NCBI GenBank assembly: GCA_027887045.1
Contig: JAPCJH010000001.1
Coordinates: 434,001 to 498,000 of the forward strand
Direction: 5' to 3'
DNA length: 64,000 nt
Source: Nitrososphaerota archaeon
GTDB lineage: Archaea > Thermoproteota > Nitrososphaeria > Nitrososphaerales > Gagatemarchaeaceae
Below the pieces are notes generated by a model. The model was not told the origin of the DNA and did not search any database. It saw only the letters and a list, made by a program, of their open reading frames with translations. Shown here in pieces: positions 33,276 through 42,028 of the stretch (position 1 is its first letter; every line of letters begins with the position of its first letter). The translations under genes and the position numbers were made by a program.

Positions 33276-33656
33276 TTACGTGTCCTCCTTCGGTTTTTGC
33301 TCGACGCTCCTCTCGACCACGCGGATCTCTTTTTCAACTTCGTATACGCCCTTTCGCCAGAGGGCACCTACCGCGGGTCCGAACAGATACACGGAAGCAG
33401 TAATTACAGAGCCCACGCCGACGAACGCCATGAACGCTGCGAATATCTTCCCTGGATCGGTCGCCGGGGTGTTTGCTGGCCCTTCAGCGGTGACCAGCAT
33501 ACTTGTGAAGTAGAATGAGTCGATGTAATTCCAACCCTCGAAGTAGTGGATTCCGAAGGTGCCCACAACGAGTACGATTGTAACGATGAGGAGGGAGTAG
33601 ACCGCACGACGCAGCGACCGCCTGAATATGCCGGAAGCAAGTGTGGCGTTCGTCAT
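33276..33656 (-). CDS. Small two-helix pore protein, ion-channel-like with atypical filter
   Basis: 126 residues: TM1 (about 18-36), a pore-helix-like segment YIDSFYFTSMLVTAEGPA, TM2 (about 70-92) and a charged cytoplasmic tail. The layout matches two-TM potassium channels (Ion_trans_2), but the selectivity filter is TAEGP instead of TVGYG. It would therefore not be K+-selective in the usual way, or it is not a cation channel at all. The family call is based on topology. Confidence 0.65.
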   Translation of the reverse strand: MTNATLASGIFRRSLRRAVYSLLIVTIVLVVGTFGIHYFEGWNYIDSFYFTSMLVTAEGPANTPATDPGKIFAAFMAFVGVGSVITASVYLFGPAVGALWRKGVYEVEKEIRVVERSVEQKPKEDT

Positions 33657-33680
33657 CTTGTGTAATCGGTCGCTACGGCA

Positions 33681-33989
33681 CTAGAAGCCCGGAGGCAGAT
33701 AGTTGTTCTTGATGAGCCACTCTTCATGGGCCTTGATGTAGCGCCAAAGGACGTCCGCCTTATCATTGTCGAAGTCCCACGGAGCAACGAGAACAATGTC
33801 GTTCGCCCTGATCCAGACCCGCCTCTTCATCTTCCCCCTGATTCTGCCGAACCTTATCTTCCCGTCGACGCATTTCACGACGACGTGGTCCCCGCTCGCT
33901 ATCTTGTCCACCCGCCCGAGGAGCTCGCCCTCCTGCGGCAGGACCAGTTCCTTTAGGTTAGACTCACTCAGTACTTTTCTCTTACCCAT
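33681..33989 (-). CDS. eif1a: Translation initiation factor aIF-1A
   Basis: 102 residues with the S1-like OB fold typical of aIF1A/eIF1A: EGELLGRVDKIASGDHVVVKC, GKIRFGRIRGKMKRR, then IRANDIVLVAPWDFD. It stimulates Met-tRNAi binding and scanning-like start selection on the 30S subunit. ATG start. Convergent neighbour of none; the channel gene lies 24 bp downstream on the same strand. Confidence 0.95.
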   Translation of the reverse strand: MGKRKVLSESNLKELVLPQEGELLGRVDKIASGDHVVVKCVDGKIRFGRIRGKMKRRVWIRANDIVLVAPWDFDNDKADVLWRYIKAHEEWLIKNNYLPPGF

Positions 33990-34129
33990 TTCCTTTGACC
34001 TTCGCTGAAGTTGTTCTATTCAAGTTAGGTTCCCCTCATCAACCACGGCGGCAAATTTCACTCTGCCAGCTTGTGATTTGCAATTTTTGGTGCGTATCCC
34101 ATATATAACTATGCCTTCGTGATTCCTCG

Positions 34130-34732
34130 GTGCAAGAGCGAGTTGCGAGGAGCTTCTTTGTGGGACCAACTCGCCAAGTAGCGATGAAACTGCTCGGAAC
34201 TATACTAGTGAGACAAATGGGAAGGCTGGTGTTGTCAGGTGTCATCGTGGAAGTTGAAGCCTACCTTGGTGAAATTGACCCTGCGAGCCATGCCTACAGG
34301 GGTCTCACGAAGAGGAATGCCGTCATGTACGGAGAGCCAGGACACGCATATGTCTATTTCACTTACGGCTTTCATCACTGTCTCAACATAACGACAGAGA
34401 AGGTCGGAAAGGCCGGAGCAGTCCTCATCCGTGCGCTTCAGCCGCGTGAGGGGATCGACAGAATGAAGAAGAACAGGGGAGTAAACAAACTAGAATCCTT
34501 GACCGACGGACCAGGGAAACTGACCAAGGCACTTAGGATAGATAGGGCTCTAAACGGGGAAGATTTGGTGGCGTCTAAGAAGCTCTATCTGGTGAGGGGG
34601 AGTGGCGCACGAATCAATGTCGGAAGGAGCGCGAGGATTGGAATCAAGGTCGGCCTCGAGCATCGGTGGAGATACTTCATAAAAGGCAACCCTTACATTT
34701 CCAAGACAAAACCACGATCAGAGAATCCATAA
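34130..34732 (+). CDS. mpg: 3-methyladenine DNA glycosylase (AAG/MPG family)
   Basis: 200 residues from GTG 34130. AAG-family sequence: VEVEAYLGEIDPASHAYRG (catalytic Glu), RNAVMYGEPGHAYVYFTYG and LNITTE. It excises alkylated purines to start base-excision repair. A TATA-like catatataac (34099-34108) lies 25 nt upstream of the GTG, implying a leaderless mRNA and supporting this start. Confidence 0.94.
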   Translation: MQERVARSFFVGPTRQVAMKLLGTILVRQMGRLVLSGVIVEVEAYLGEIDPASHAYRGLTKRNAVMYGEPGHAYVYFTYGFHHCLNITTEKVGKAGAVLIRALQPREGIDRMKKNRGVNKLESLTDGPGKLTKALRIDRALNGEDLVASKKLYLVRGSGARINVGRSARIGIKVGLEHRWRYFIKGNPYISKTKPRSENP

Positions 34733-34757
34733 CTACCGCCAAAGTCGAGAAACCATG

Positions 34758-34889
34758 GGGGTCGTCGGCTAGGCCGCGAGGTTGATTTTGCTACTCGACC
34801 AAGCGGGGCTAGTCTGGTCTAGGCTTCAAGCCTTGGGTCTGCAGCAGCAGGAACGCTTGAGATCCCCGGTTCAAATCCGGGCGACCCCA
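34758..34889 (+). tRNA. tRNA-Pro(UGG) with a D-arm intron and a canonical intron
   Basis: Acceptor GGGGTCG (34758-34764) pairs with CGACCCC (34882-34888), A73 at 34889, no CCA encoded. T-arm CCCGG-TTCAAAT-CCGGG. Anticodon stem CAAGC (34827-34831) pairs with GCTTG (34855-34859); loop CTTGGG gives UGG with G37, as in tRNA-Pro. A 16-nt intron (34838-34853) lies at 37/38. A 40-nt insert (34773-34812) lies in the D-arm, bounded by a GGCTAG direct repeat, so the exact cut is ambiguous by 6 nt. Mature length is 76 nt. Confidence 0.87.
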
Positions 34890-34934
34890 TCCAAGACGCT
34901 CCGATTCCGCCTCCACGTCAAACATCAAGAAAAA

Positions 34935-34962
34935 GTGTCAAGGAGTTAAATACTTTTGACAC
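34935..34962 (+). promoter_or_regulatory. Inverted-repeat operator over the TATA box of the NrdD-like gene
   Basis: GTGTCAA (34935-34941) and TTGACAC (34956-34962) form a perfect dyad with a 14-nt spacer that contains the TATA-like gttaaatac. A further GTGTCAA half-site lies at 34996-35002, just inside the gene. The protein made from this gene has an N-terminal winged helix, so autoregulation is a simple hypothesis. Confidence 0.5.
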
Positions 34963-34976
34963 GAGGGCTCTGAGGG

Positions 34977-37064
34977 TTGCAAGCGGCGCCGAGACGTGTC
35001 AAAACAATCTACAGCGTGATAGCTTCTCCTCAGAGACTGGAGATTCTTCGTATATTGAACATCAAAGGTCCGCTCACATATAGCGCACTCAAGACCCTTG
35101 CGGGGTTCAAGTCGAAGAAGGAATCGGGGAAGTTTGCGTACCATCTGAGGAAACTCGTGAGACAGTTACTGATACAGTTGAACAGACAAGAGAGGAAATA
35201 CACGGTTACCAACCTGGGGAGACTCGTTTTGAATCTTACGAGGCAGATCGAGGAACAGTCGCTGGTCGAGAGCGGCAAACTGTACGTCAGGACGTCTCAC
35301 CAGACGATGGAAGAATTCAACGCGAACAAGATACTTCAGTCTCTCGTGAAAGAGGCGGGCATGCCCGTTGAGCTGGCGCAAAAGATCACCAGCGAGACTG
35401 AGTCGAGGCTGTACAAGTTCCAGACCCAGTACCTAACCGCACCCCTGATCCGTGAGATGGTGAACGCTCTCCTCGTCGAGCATGGTATGGAGGAGTACAG
35501 GCACAAGCTCACCCGTCTTGGGATGCCAATCTATGATGTCACCCAGTTGCTAGGGAGGGCCGGTGACGACGGAGGCAACGTCGAGTCTCTTGTTCATCAG
35601 ACCGGGAAAGCTGTGTTCTCCGAATACCTACTGCTCGAACAATTGCCGAGAGACGTTGCGGATGCGCACTTGAACGGAGATATCCACATCTCCAGCGCAG
35701 GATCTTGGGGTCTAACTCCGGATACGGTTTTCATAGATCTCCTCACAGTCAAAGGGGCAGGATTCAACCCCAAGGGGAGGCTCACCAATGTTTCAATGCT
35801 CCCTACTCCAGAGAACGCCGAAAGGGCCGTAAACATCGTTACTACGCTGGCTTCCTTGCTCTCGAGAGAGGCCTCGGTTGAGATAACATTCAGGAACTTC
35901 CTTCAGTACCTGGCTCCATATTGCAGGTCCAGGACGAAGAGGGATCTCGAAGCGATTCTAGTCAGGTTCTATGAAGCCGCGTCGGCGGCTCTAGGTTCGA
36001 GCGGCGGTCCTGCAATTACCATTGAACTGGATCAGTTCCGACATGATGACATCGGCAGGGATCTGATGGAGAAGACACTCGAGGCGACGCTGGGCGCCTA
36101 TCGAGACTTTGTAGAATACACTCCCCGCCCCGATGTCAGACTTTTGCTCGCAAAGCCAAACAGGGTAGAGGAAACTGGGATGCTCAAAAGAGCCGCCGCG
36201 ATCCTCTTCAATGGTGGGCGAATCGCGTTCTTTTCTCCGAACCAAAGAAGGAGTTTCTTAGGAATCAACGCGGACGTGTTACCTCAAGAGATGCAGGCGG
36301 ACAATATGAGTGTCCTACACAACCTCAGTTTGAACCTGCCACGACTAGCCTACGACTCGAACCAAGACGAGACCTATTTGCGAGCGAAGCTCGCCATGCT
36401 CATCGGCATTGCCGGAGACGCTTTGGCGGCGAGGAGGAGGGTTATCGAAAGAGTCTTGAAGAAGGGACTCCTGCCTACGCTCGGGATGGGTTCAGAGGCG
36501 GTCACGTCAGATATGATGCCTCTCATCATGAATCTAGTCGGGCTGGACGAGACGCTGGGACGCCTTATTCGCGATCCTTCCACCGAATCTAGTTCGATGC
36601 TTGCCGAGAAGATAGTCCAGACGGCTTCCCAAGTAGCCGTAGAAAAATCCGGAAAGAACGAGAGACTCGGGGTCGCGATGATTGACGAGGACGGAGCTGC
36701 AAGGCTCGCTGCTCTGGACGCCGAGAAATATGGCAAGGCTAACACTTCACAATCTCTGAAATCGGGCTACAGTCAGGCACCGAGACTGGTCCTCGCAGAC
36801 TTGGAGAGTCAGGAGAAGCTGAACTACATCAACAAGCTCGCGCTGAACCTTGCTGGCGGAGTCTCTGTGACCCTAGATGGCGCGGGGGACGATATTAGGA
36901 GCGTGTACAACCTCGTCGTTGCAGCCGCGCCCAAACTCTCCTTCTTCAAGATCGATAGGACAATCTCTGTCTGCCGGAGCTGCGGAAGCAAACTCGCTCT
37001 TAATTCAACGAGGTGCAGAAGGTGCAAGTCGGTGGCGACTGTGCACTACTCGACGGCGGGTTAG
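34977..37064 (+). CDS. Winged-helix / ATP-cone / NrdD-like protein lacking the glycyl-radical site
   Basis: 695 residues from TTG 34977. Domains: ArsR-like winged helix (about 10-90; SPQRLEILRILN, YHLRKL), ATP-cone (about 102-185; KLYVRTSHQTMEEFNANKIL), then an NrdD-like anaerobic ribonucleotide reductase fold, ending in a zinc site CRSC...CRRC. The protein stops ~12 residues later, so the C-terminal glycyl-radical loop of true NrdD is absent, and few cysteines remain in the barrel. I infer a pseudoenzyme regulator that senses ATP/dATP. It lies directly upstream of nrdJ, like a functional counterpart of bacterial NrdR. Confidence 0.8.
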   Translation: MQAAPRRVKTIYSVIASPQRLEILRILNIKGPLTYSALKTLAGFKSKKESGKFAYHLRKLVRQLLIQLNRQERKYTVTNLGRLVLNLTRQIEEQSLVESGKLYVRTSHQTMEEFNANKILQSLVKEAGMPVELAQKITSETESRLYKFQTQYLTAPLIREMVNALLVEHGMEEYRHKLTRLGMPIYDVTQLLGRAGDDGGNVESLVHQTGKAVFSEYLLLEQLPRDVADAHLNGDIHISSAGSWGLTPDTVFIDLLTVKGAGFNPKGRLTNVSMLPTPENAERAVNIVTTLASLLSREASVEITFRNFLQYLAPYCRSRTKRDLEAILVRFYEAASAALGSSGGPAITIELDQFRHDDIGRDLMEKTLEATLGAYRDFVEYTPRPDVRLLLAKPNRVEETGMLKRAAAILFNGGRIAFFSPNQRRSFLGINADVLPQEMQADNMSVLHNLSLNLPRLAYDSNQDETYLRAKLAMLIGIAGDALAARRRVIERVLKKGLLPTLGMGSEAVTSDMMPLIMNLVGLDETLGRLIRDPSTESSSMLAEKIVQTASQVAVEKSGKNERLGVAMIDEDGAARLAALDAEKYGKANTSQSLKSGYSQAPRLVLADLESQEKLNYINKLALNLAGGVSVTLDGAGDDIRSVYNLVVAAAPKLSFFKIDRTISVCRSCGSKLALNSTRCRRCKSVATVHYSTAG

Positions 37065-37156
37065 GTTCAACTTCGTCAGGGAAGAAACCGCGAAGAGTTC
37101 AAGTCAAAAACAATCCACTTCGAACCCTCTCAAGTGAGCCGAACTTTCTCATTAGA

Positions 37157-37202
37157 GTCTGGTTTTTGTCAATGTTAGACTAGCCACGCCAGACTTATAT
37201 GC
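37157..37202 (+). promoter_or_regulatory. nrdJ promoter with inverted repeat
   Basis: GTCTGG (37157-37162) and CCAGAC (37189-37194) form a dyad next to the TATA-like cttatatgc (37194-37202). A ttgtcaa sequence (about 37167-37172) resembles the TGTCAA half-site before the upstream regulator-like gene. The TATA box is ~15-20 nt before the assigned TTG, so initiation at or just after 37216 is expected. Confidence 0.4.
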
Positions 37203-37215
37203 GGCGCGCTAGGGT

Positions 37216-39534
37216 TTGCGGGTTACAAAAGGCGATGGAATTTTGACGTCAGCAGTTGAACAACCACGGGACGATGCGGACTTGGTTGCAGAGAAGAGCG
37301 CGGAGTTTAGGCTCCCACAGGAGACGCTCGCCGCTTTTGGAGGCGATGAGCTACGGGCACGTGTCTTTTACGAGAAGTACGCCCTGAGAGATGCCTCGGG
37401 GAAGCAGATCGAGAAGACGCCGGATCAGATGTGGCGCAGGGTCGCCACGGAACTCGCCTCGGTCGAGAAGGACGACGAAAAGAGGAGGGAGTGGGCGGCG
37501 AAGTTCTATTGGCTGTTGGAGGATTACAAATTTGTCCCAGGGGGAAGGATTCTGTTCGGCGCGGGGCAACCCAGAAACGCCACGCTACTCAATTGCTATT
37601 TCTTCAAGATCCGAGAGGATTCGATAGAGGCAATCTTCGATTTCTGCAAGGAATCAGCGAGGACATATAGCTATGGGGGAGGGGTCGGGACTGATATCTC
37701 GGTACTTAGGCCGAAAGGCGCGCTGGTAAACAACGCGGCGATCTACAGCTCCGGCTCGGTCTCGTTCATGGAGCTACTTTCGACGACGACCGGAACGATC
37801 GGCCAAGCCGGAAGGAGGGGAGCGCAGATGATTACAATCAGGGTGGACCATCCTGACGTCTTGGACTTCATCAACGTCAAACGGGACTTGAAGAAGGTGA
37901 ATTACGCGAACATCTCGGTGAAGATCACGGACGCTTTCATGCGAGCAATTGAGAACAACGAAGACTTCGAACTCAGCTTCAAGAACGAGAAGGTCGAGAT
38001 CCATAGAAAAATTCCCGCCAGACAGATCTGGACGGAACTTATCAAAGGAGCCTGGGAGTCTGACGAGCCCGGGGTACTTTTCTGGGACACCCTGAAGAGG
38101 GATTCCACAACAGAATACAACAACATGGAGGTCGAAGGGGTCAACCCCTGCAGCGAGCAGACGCTGGAGAACTACGGCTGTTGCTGCTTAGGATCAGTGA
38201 ATCTGAGCGCATTCGTCAAGGAACCGTTCACCGACCACGCGAGCATCGACTGGGACGCGCTTGTCAGGGGAACACAGTTTGCTGTAAGGTTCCTGGACAA
38301 CGTGCTGGACTACAACGCGGACAGGCACCCTCTACCGCAGCAGAAGAAGGCTTCGCTCTGGAGCAGGAGAATCGGGGTGGGTATCACAGGTCTTGGTGAC
38401 ATGCTGATTAAGCTGGGTCTGAAATACGACGAGGATGCGACGATCGAGTTCGTCGACAAGCTCTTCGAAAGAATCACGAACGTAATCTACGATTACTCAA
38501 CCGAACTCGCACCCGAGAAGGGTGCATTTCCAGCGTTCGACGCAGAAAAACACCTTGCCCAGCCATTCGTCAAGAGGCTCGACCCGAAAGTCAGGGAGAA
38601 GATTCGTGCCCAAGGAATAAGGAATGCGGCCATCACAACGATACCACCAGTCGGCTCCGGCTCGATACTTGCGGGAAGTTCCAGCGGAATCGAACCGGTA
38701 TTCGCTCTCGCATACACGAGGAGAAGCAAATCCCTCAGCGAAGGCGAATTCAAGGTCTTCCATCCGCTCGTCAGGGAGTACATGAAGACCGTGGGAGTCT
38801 CCGACGTGAACCAGCTGCCAATCTATTTTGTCACGTCTCATCAGATCAAGCCCGAGATGAGGGTAAAGATGCAAGGGACGATTCAAAAACACATCGACAC
38901 GGCGATCTCAAGTACCGTCAATCTCCCAGAGGAGATAACACCGGAGCAGGTCGAAAAAATCTACCTCCTTGCATGGAAGCAGGGGTGCAAGGGGATCACC
39001 ATCTACAGAGAAGGAAGCAGAGAGGGGATTCTGGAGACGGAAAAAGCCTCAAAGAAACAGTCTGCCCGGTTGGAAGCTGAGTTCGAAAGGCCGAGAATAC
39101 TGAGCGGTAGGACTCTGAAGCTTAGACTGCCACAGGGCGGGCTATACGTGACGGCGAACTCCGAAGGCGATTCTATCAAGGAGGTCTTCCTAAACATCGG
39201 GAAACTGGGAAGCGACGAAAAAGCCGACGCTGAAGCAATGGGGAGACTCATCAGCCTCTACATGCAACACGGAGGAGACATCAAGCACGTGATTTCGACG
39301 CTGAAGGGAATCAAGGGGAAGTACGTCTCCTGGGACGAAGGGGTCCAGCTCCTTTCCATCCCTGACGCGGCCGCGAAGGCGCTCGAACTCCTCGTAGCGA
39401 ACACCGTGGTAAAGGAGTCAGCGGGACCCGTGTCACAAGGTGGCGCGGCCTGCCCTGAATGTCACGAGAGTACACTCATCTTCGAAAATGGATGCTACAA
39501 ATGCACGAGCTGTGGATACAGCAAGTGCGAGTGA
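37216..39534 (+). CDS. nrdJ: Adenosylcobalamin-dependent (class II) ribonucleotide reductase
   Basis: 772 residues. RNR barrel motifs include FVPGGRILFGAG, NCYFF, GGGVGTDIS, NPCSEQ (active-site Cys/Glu: N-x-C-x-E) and TIPPVGSGS. The C-terminus carries a redox/zinc motif CPEC...CTSCGY...C. This is the B12-dependent enzyme making deoxyribonucleotides independent of oxygen. It has its own TATA box and follows the winged-helix/ATP-cone protein that may control it. No class I or active class III RNR is seen in the window. Confidence 0.95.
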   Translation: MRVTKGDGILTSAVEQPRDDADLVAEKSAEFRLPQETLAAFGGDELRARVFYEKYALRDASGKQIEKTPDQMWRRVATELASVEKDDEKRREWAAKFYWLLEDYKFVPGGRILFGAGQPRNATLLNCYFFKIREDSIEAIFDFCKESARTYSYGGGVGTDISVLRPKGALVNNAAIYSSGSVSFMELLSTTTGTIGQAGRRGAQMITIRVDHPDVLDFINVKRDLKKVNYANISVKITDAFMRAIENNEDFELSFKNEKVEIHRKIPARQIWTELIKGAWESDEPGVLFWDTLKRDSTTEYNNMEVEGVNPCSEQTLENYGCCCLGSVNLSAFVKEPFTDHASIDWDALVRGTQFAVRFLDNVLDYNADRHPLPQQKKASLWSRRIGVGITGLGDMLIKLGLKYDEDATIEFVDKLFERITNVIYDYSTELAPEKGAFPAFDAEKHLAQPFVKRLDPKVREKIRAQGIRNAAITTIPPVGSGSILAGSSSGIEPVFALAYTRRSKSLSEGEFKVFHPLVREYMKTVGVSDVNQLPIYFVTSHQIKPEMRVKMQGTIQKHIDTAISSTVNLPEEITPEQVEKIYLLAWKQGCKGITIYREGSREGILETEKASKKQSARLEAEFERPRILSGRTLKLRLPQGGLYVTANSEGDSIKEVFLNIGKLGSDEKADAEAMGRLISLYMQHGGDIKHVISTLKGIKGKYVSWDEGVQLLSIPDAAAKALELLVANTVVKESAGPVSQGGAACPECHESTLIFENGCYKCTSCGYSKCE

Positions 39535-39565
39535 AGAACAACCAAAAAGAGCCCTCACACAGCCC

Positions 39566-39838
39566 GTGTCCAAGGCTCGGGACTTGACAGAACAGAAGCG
39601 GAGATCGACCGCGATGCGTGTGATGATCGTATCCCCCTTGGTCATAGCGGCGTTCGTGATCATCGGTGCCGAGTCGGGATTCTACCTCGGAGGCGCTCTC
39701 GGTGTCTCGAGGCTCGTGCTGGGAATGCTCTTCGGAGCGGCGGGTTTGCTACTTGCCTTCCCGGTTCTCATGAAGATGATAAACCGGATGGTCGCGAATG
39801 ACCCTAGGGAGCCGAGTAGTTCCAGCGAGTCCGGCTAG
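39566..39838 (+). CDS. Small membrane protein of unknown function
   Basis: About 90 residues from GTG 39566, 31 bp after nrdJ; ATG 39488 inside nrdJ is a longer alternative. Polar N-terminus, then two transmembrane helices (about 20-38 and 46-68) and a Ser-rich tail. The architecture resembles small Atp-synthase-associated or DUF-type membrane proteins, but I recognise no family. It is convergent to the A-ATPase operon, overlapping the end of the 44-aa ORF by 4 bp. Confidence 0.55.
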   Translation: MSKARDLTEQKRRSTAMRVMIVSPLVIAAFVIIGAESGFYLGGALGVSRLVLGMLFGAAGLLLAFPVLMKMINRMVANDPREPSSSSESG

Positions 39839-39969
39839 GCTTTCAATCTGTCGAGCACGGCGTTCTTGGCTCTCTCCACGTCCTTCTGAAACTGCTGCGC
39901 CGCCGCATCGAACGCTTCCTCTACCTTCTTCTGAGCAGCCTTGAACGCTTCCTCCGTGCTGTCGCTCAA
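39835..39969 (-). CDS. 44-residue helical protein coupled to A-ATPase subunit D
   Basis: A short ORF whose TTG start (39967-39969) overlaps the subunit D stop as TTGA, a classic coupling arrangement. The peptide is almost entirely amphipathic helix (STEEAFKAAQKKVEEAF, then AAAQQFQKDVERAKNAV) with no cysteine or hydrophobic core. The heptad-like pattern suggests a coiled coil, perhaps binding the helical subunits D, E or H. Its place as last gene of the ATPase operon argues that it is translated. No family recognised. Confidence 0.55.
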   Translation of the reverse strand: MSDSTEEAFKAAQKKVEEAFDAAAQQFQKDVERAKNAVLDRLKA

Positions 39970-40610
39970 CGGGCCGCCTCCTTTCTCTCAAGTATCATCT
40001 TAACGTGCTTCAAGCGAACGAATTCCTCTCGTTCCCTTTCCTCGAGCGTCTGCTGGATGTACCGTATGGAGACTTCGTAGCGCGGGATGATCATGTATTC
40101 TAGTGCGTTCAACAACCTCTGAGTTCTTTCGAGTTCCTTTGCAAGCCTGAATATAGCACTTTCGAACTCCGCCGCCCGAAATATCGCCGGGAGGACCTTC
40201 CTCATCTGCCTGGATGCTCTGTCCACCGCTACGTTGCTGTCCGCGAATCCGTACGTCATTCCGACTTCCTTTTCTGAGAGTTTCAAAGAGGGGACGTCCA
40301 CGTCGACAATCCTCTTGATGTTGACTTCGACTTCGACGATACCGGGCGTGTTCGCGGCGATACCCTCGAGCCTCAGAGGTCCGAGCTTCAGGTAGGCGTC
40401 GTAGAGCGCGAGATATGCGTCAGACAGCGGCTGGAAAATCTCTTCACGCGCGCTGCTCGCCCGCTGGATCATCTCGTCCAGCCTCTTGAGCAGGACCTCT
40501 CTCTTGTCGTCCAAGACCTTCTGAACGCGCCTCGCGGTCTGCAGGCTGCGCCTCGTCTTGATTAGCTCAATCTTTGTGGGAAGGACCTTTGTCCCGAAGC
40601 TCACTGACAT
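39966..40610 (-). CDS. atpD: A-type ATP synthase subunit D (central stalk)
   Basis: 214 residues, helical throughout, with the conserved opening PTKIELIKTRRSL and the C-terminal helix YIIPR-type region (LEYMIIPRYEVSI). Subunit D forms the rotor axle in the A3B3 ring. It follows subunit B by 5 bp. Confidence 0.93.
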   Translation of the reverse strand: MSVSFGTKVLPTKIELIKTRRSLQTARRVQKVLDDKREVLLKRLDEMIQRASSAREEIFQPLSDAYLALYDAYLKLGPLRLEGIAANTPGIVEVEVNIKRIVDVDVPSLKLSEKEVGMTYGFADSNVAVDRASRQMRKVLPAIFRAAEFESAIFRLAKELERTQRLLNALEYMIIPRYEVSIRYIQQTLEEREREEFVRLKHVKMILERKEAAR

Positions 40611-40615
40611 GGGTT

Positions 40616-42028
40616 CTAATCGGACGACCTAGTCTTCACGTAATATTTCTGGATGAACTCTTCCTTGATATTGGTGAGTTCGGACTCGGGGAGGATGGAG
40701 AGCACGTCCCAGCCGATTCGCAGCGTCTCGTCAAAGGTTCTGTTCTCGTCGTACCCCTGTTTGAGGTATCTCTGCTCAAACTCATCCCCGAACTTCAGGT
40801 ACTTCAGGTCAGAGGAGGTCAAACCAGACTTACCGACTATCTCAGCGAGCGCCCTGAGCTCCTGTGCCCTAGCATATGCATTGTAAAGTTGATTCCCGGC
40901 CATTTGGTGGTCGGCCCTCGCTTTGCCCTGCTTGATCACGTACCCCAGTGCGGGGCCCATGAGCCTGCTCAGACTGGAGAGGACGTAGACGGGCGGATAG
41001 ATGCCCTTCCTGAAGAGTTCCCTCCCCAGAAAAATCTGTCCTTCCGTTATGTATCCCGTCAGGTCTGGAATCGGATGGGTTACGTCATCGCTGGGCATGG
41101 AGAGGATTGGCATTTGGGTTATGCTGCCCTTCTTCTGTTTGATCCGCCCAGCCCTCTCGTAAATCGTCGCTAGGTCGGTGTACAGGTAACCGGGAAATCC
41201 CTTCCTGCCGGGAACCTCTTCCCTCGCCGCGGAAATCTCCCTGAGCGCTTCAGAATAGTTCGTCATGTCGGTGATAATGACCAGCACGTGGGTGCCGAGC
41301 TCATAAGCAAGGTACTCTGCTGCGGTCAGGGCCACGCGCGGCGTGATTATTCTCTCAATTGCGGGGTCGTCGGCCAAGTTCAGGTACAGGATGCTTCTCC
41401 GAATCGCCCCTGATTCCTCAAGGGTCCTTCTGAAGAATGAGGCTTCGCCGTTTTGGACCCCGATCGCGGCGAAAACAACAGCGAATTCCTCGCCTTCCCC
41501 GACCACGGTAGATTGTCGAGCGATCTGAGCCGCGAGCTTGTTGTGGGGCATACCCGCTCCGGAGAAGATAGGGAGCTTCTGTCCTCTGACCAGCGTCAGC
41601 ATCCCATCGATCACGGAGACCCCGGTCTGTATGAGGTCTGTAGGGTATTCCCGCCTTTCTGGATTAATCGGAAAGCCATTGACGTCTCTGAACTCTCTCC
41701 CCACGGGATCGGGCAGACCGTCGAGTGGTCTCCCCAATCCATCGAAGACTCTGCCAAGTAGCTGGTCGGAGACGGGTAGTTCCATGGTCCTGCCCAAAAA
41801 CTTGGCCCTCGTGCCGCTCACTGACAGCCCTGAAGTTCCCTCAAAGACTTGGACGACCGCTCTTCCGAAACCCGTCTCGAGGACGCTGGCTAGTCTTCTC
41901 TCGCCGGTGTCGTCCTCGATTTCAACAAGCTCGTCGAAGGCAGCCTTCTCGACGCCGTCGACAACAATCAGCGGGCCCTTGATCTCAGCGACCTTGCTAT
42001 ATTCCAGACCCGACGGCGCTTTACTCAA
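40616..42028 (-). CDS. atpB: A-type ATP synthase subunit B (non-catalytic)
   Basis: 470 residues. The degenerate nucleotide site ([18 protein letters not shown]) replaces a true Walker A, as in archaeal B subunits; [19 protein letters not shown] and [22 protein letters not shown] are diagnostic. Regulatory stator subunit of the head. Overlaps the end of subunit A by 8 bp. Confidence 0.95.
   Translation of the reverse strand: MSKAPSGLEYSKVAEIKGPLIVVDGVEKAAFDELVEIEDDTGERRLASVLETGFGRAVVQVFEGTSGLSVSGTRAKFLGRTMELPVSDQLLGRVFDGLGRPLDGLPDPVGREFRDVNGFPINPERREYPTDLIQTGVSVIDGMLTLVRGQKLPIFSGAGMPHNKLAAQIARQSTVVGEGEEFAVVFAAIGVQNGEASFFRRTLEESGAIRRSILYLNLADDPAIERIITPRVALTAAEYLAYELGTHVLVIITDMTNYSEALREISAAREEVPGRKGFPGYLYTDLATIYERAGRIKQKKGSITQMPILSMPSDDVTHPIPDLTGYITEGQIFLGRELFRKGIYPPVYVLSSLSRLMGPALGYVIKQGKARADHQMAGNQLYNAYARAQELRALAEIVGKSGLTSSDLKYLKFGDEFEQRYLKQGYDENRTFDETLRIGWDVLSILPESELTNIKEEFIQKYYVKTRSSD

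Noticed and set aside
39749-39991. An 80-codon minus-strand frame over the end of the A-ATPase operon
   Set aside because: The coupled 44-codon frame in another phase has a helical protein-like sequence and a TTGA overlap, so this one is a shadow.
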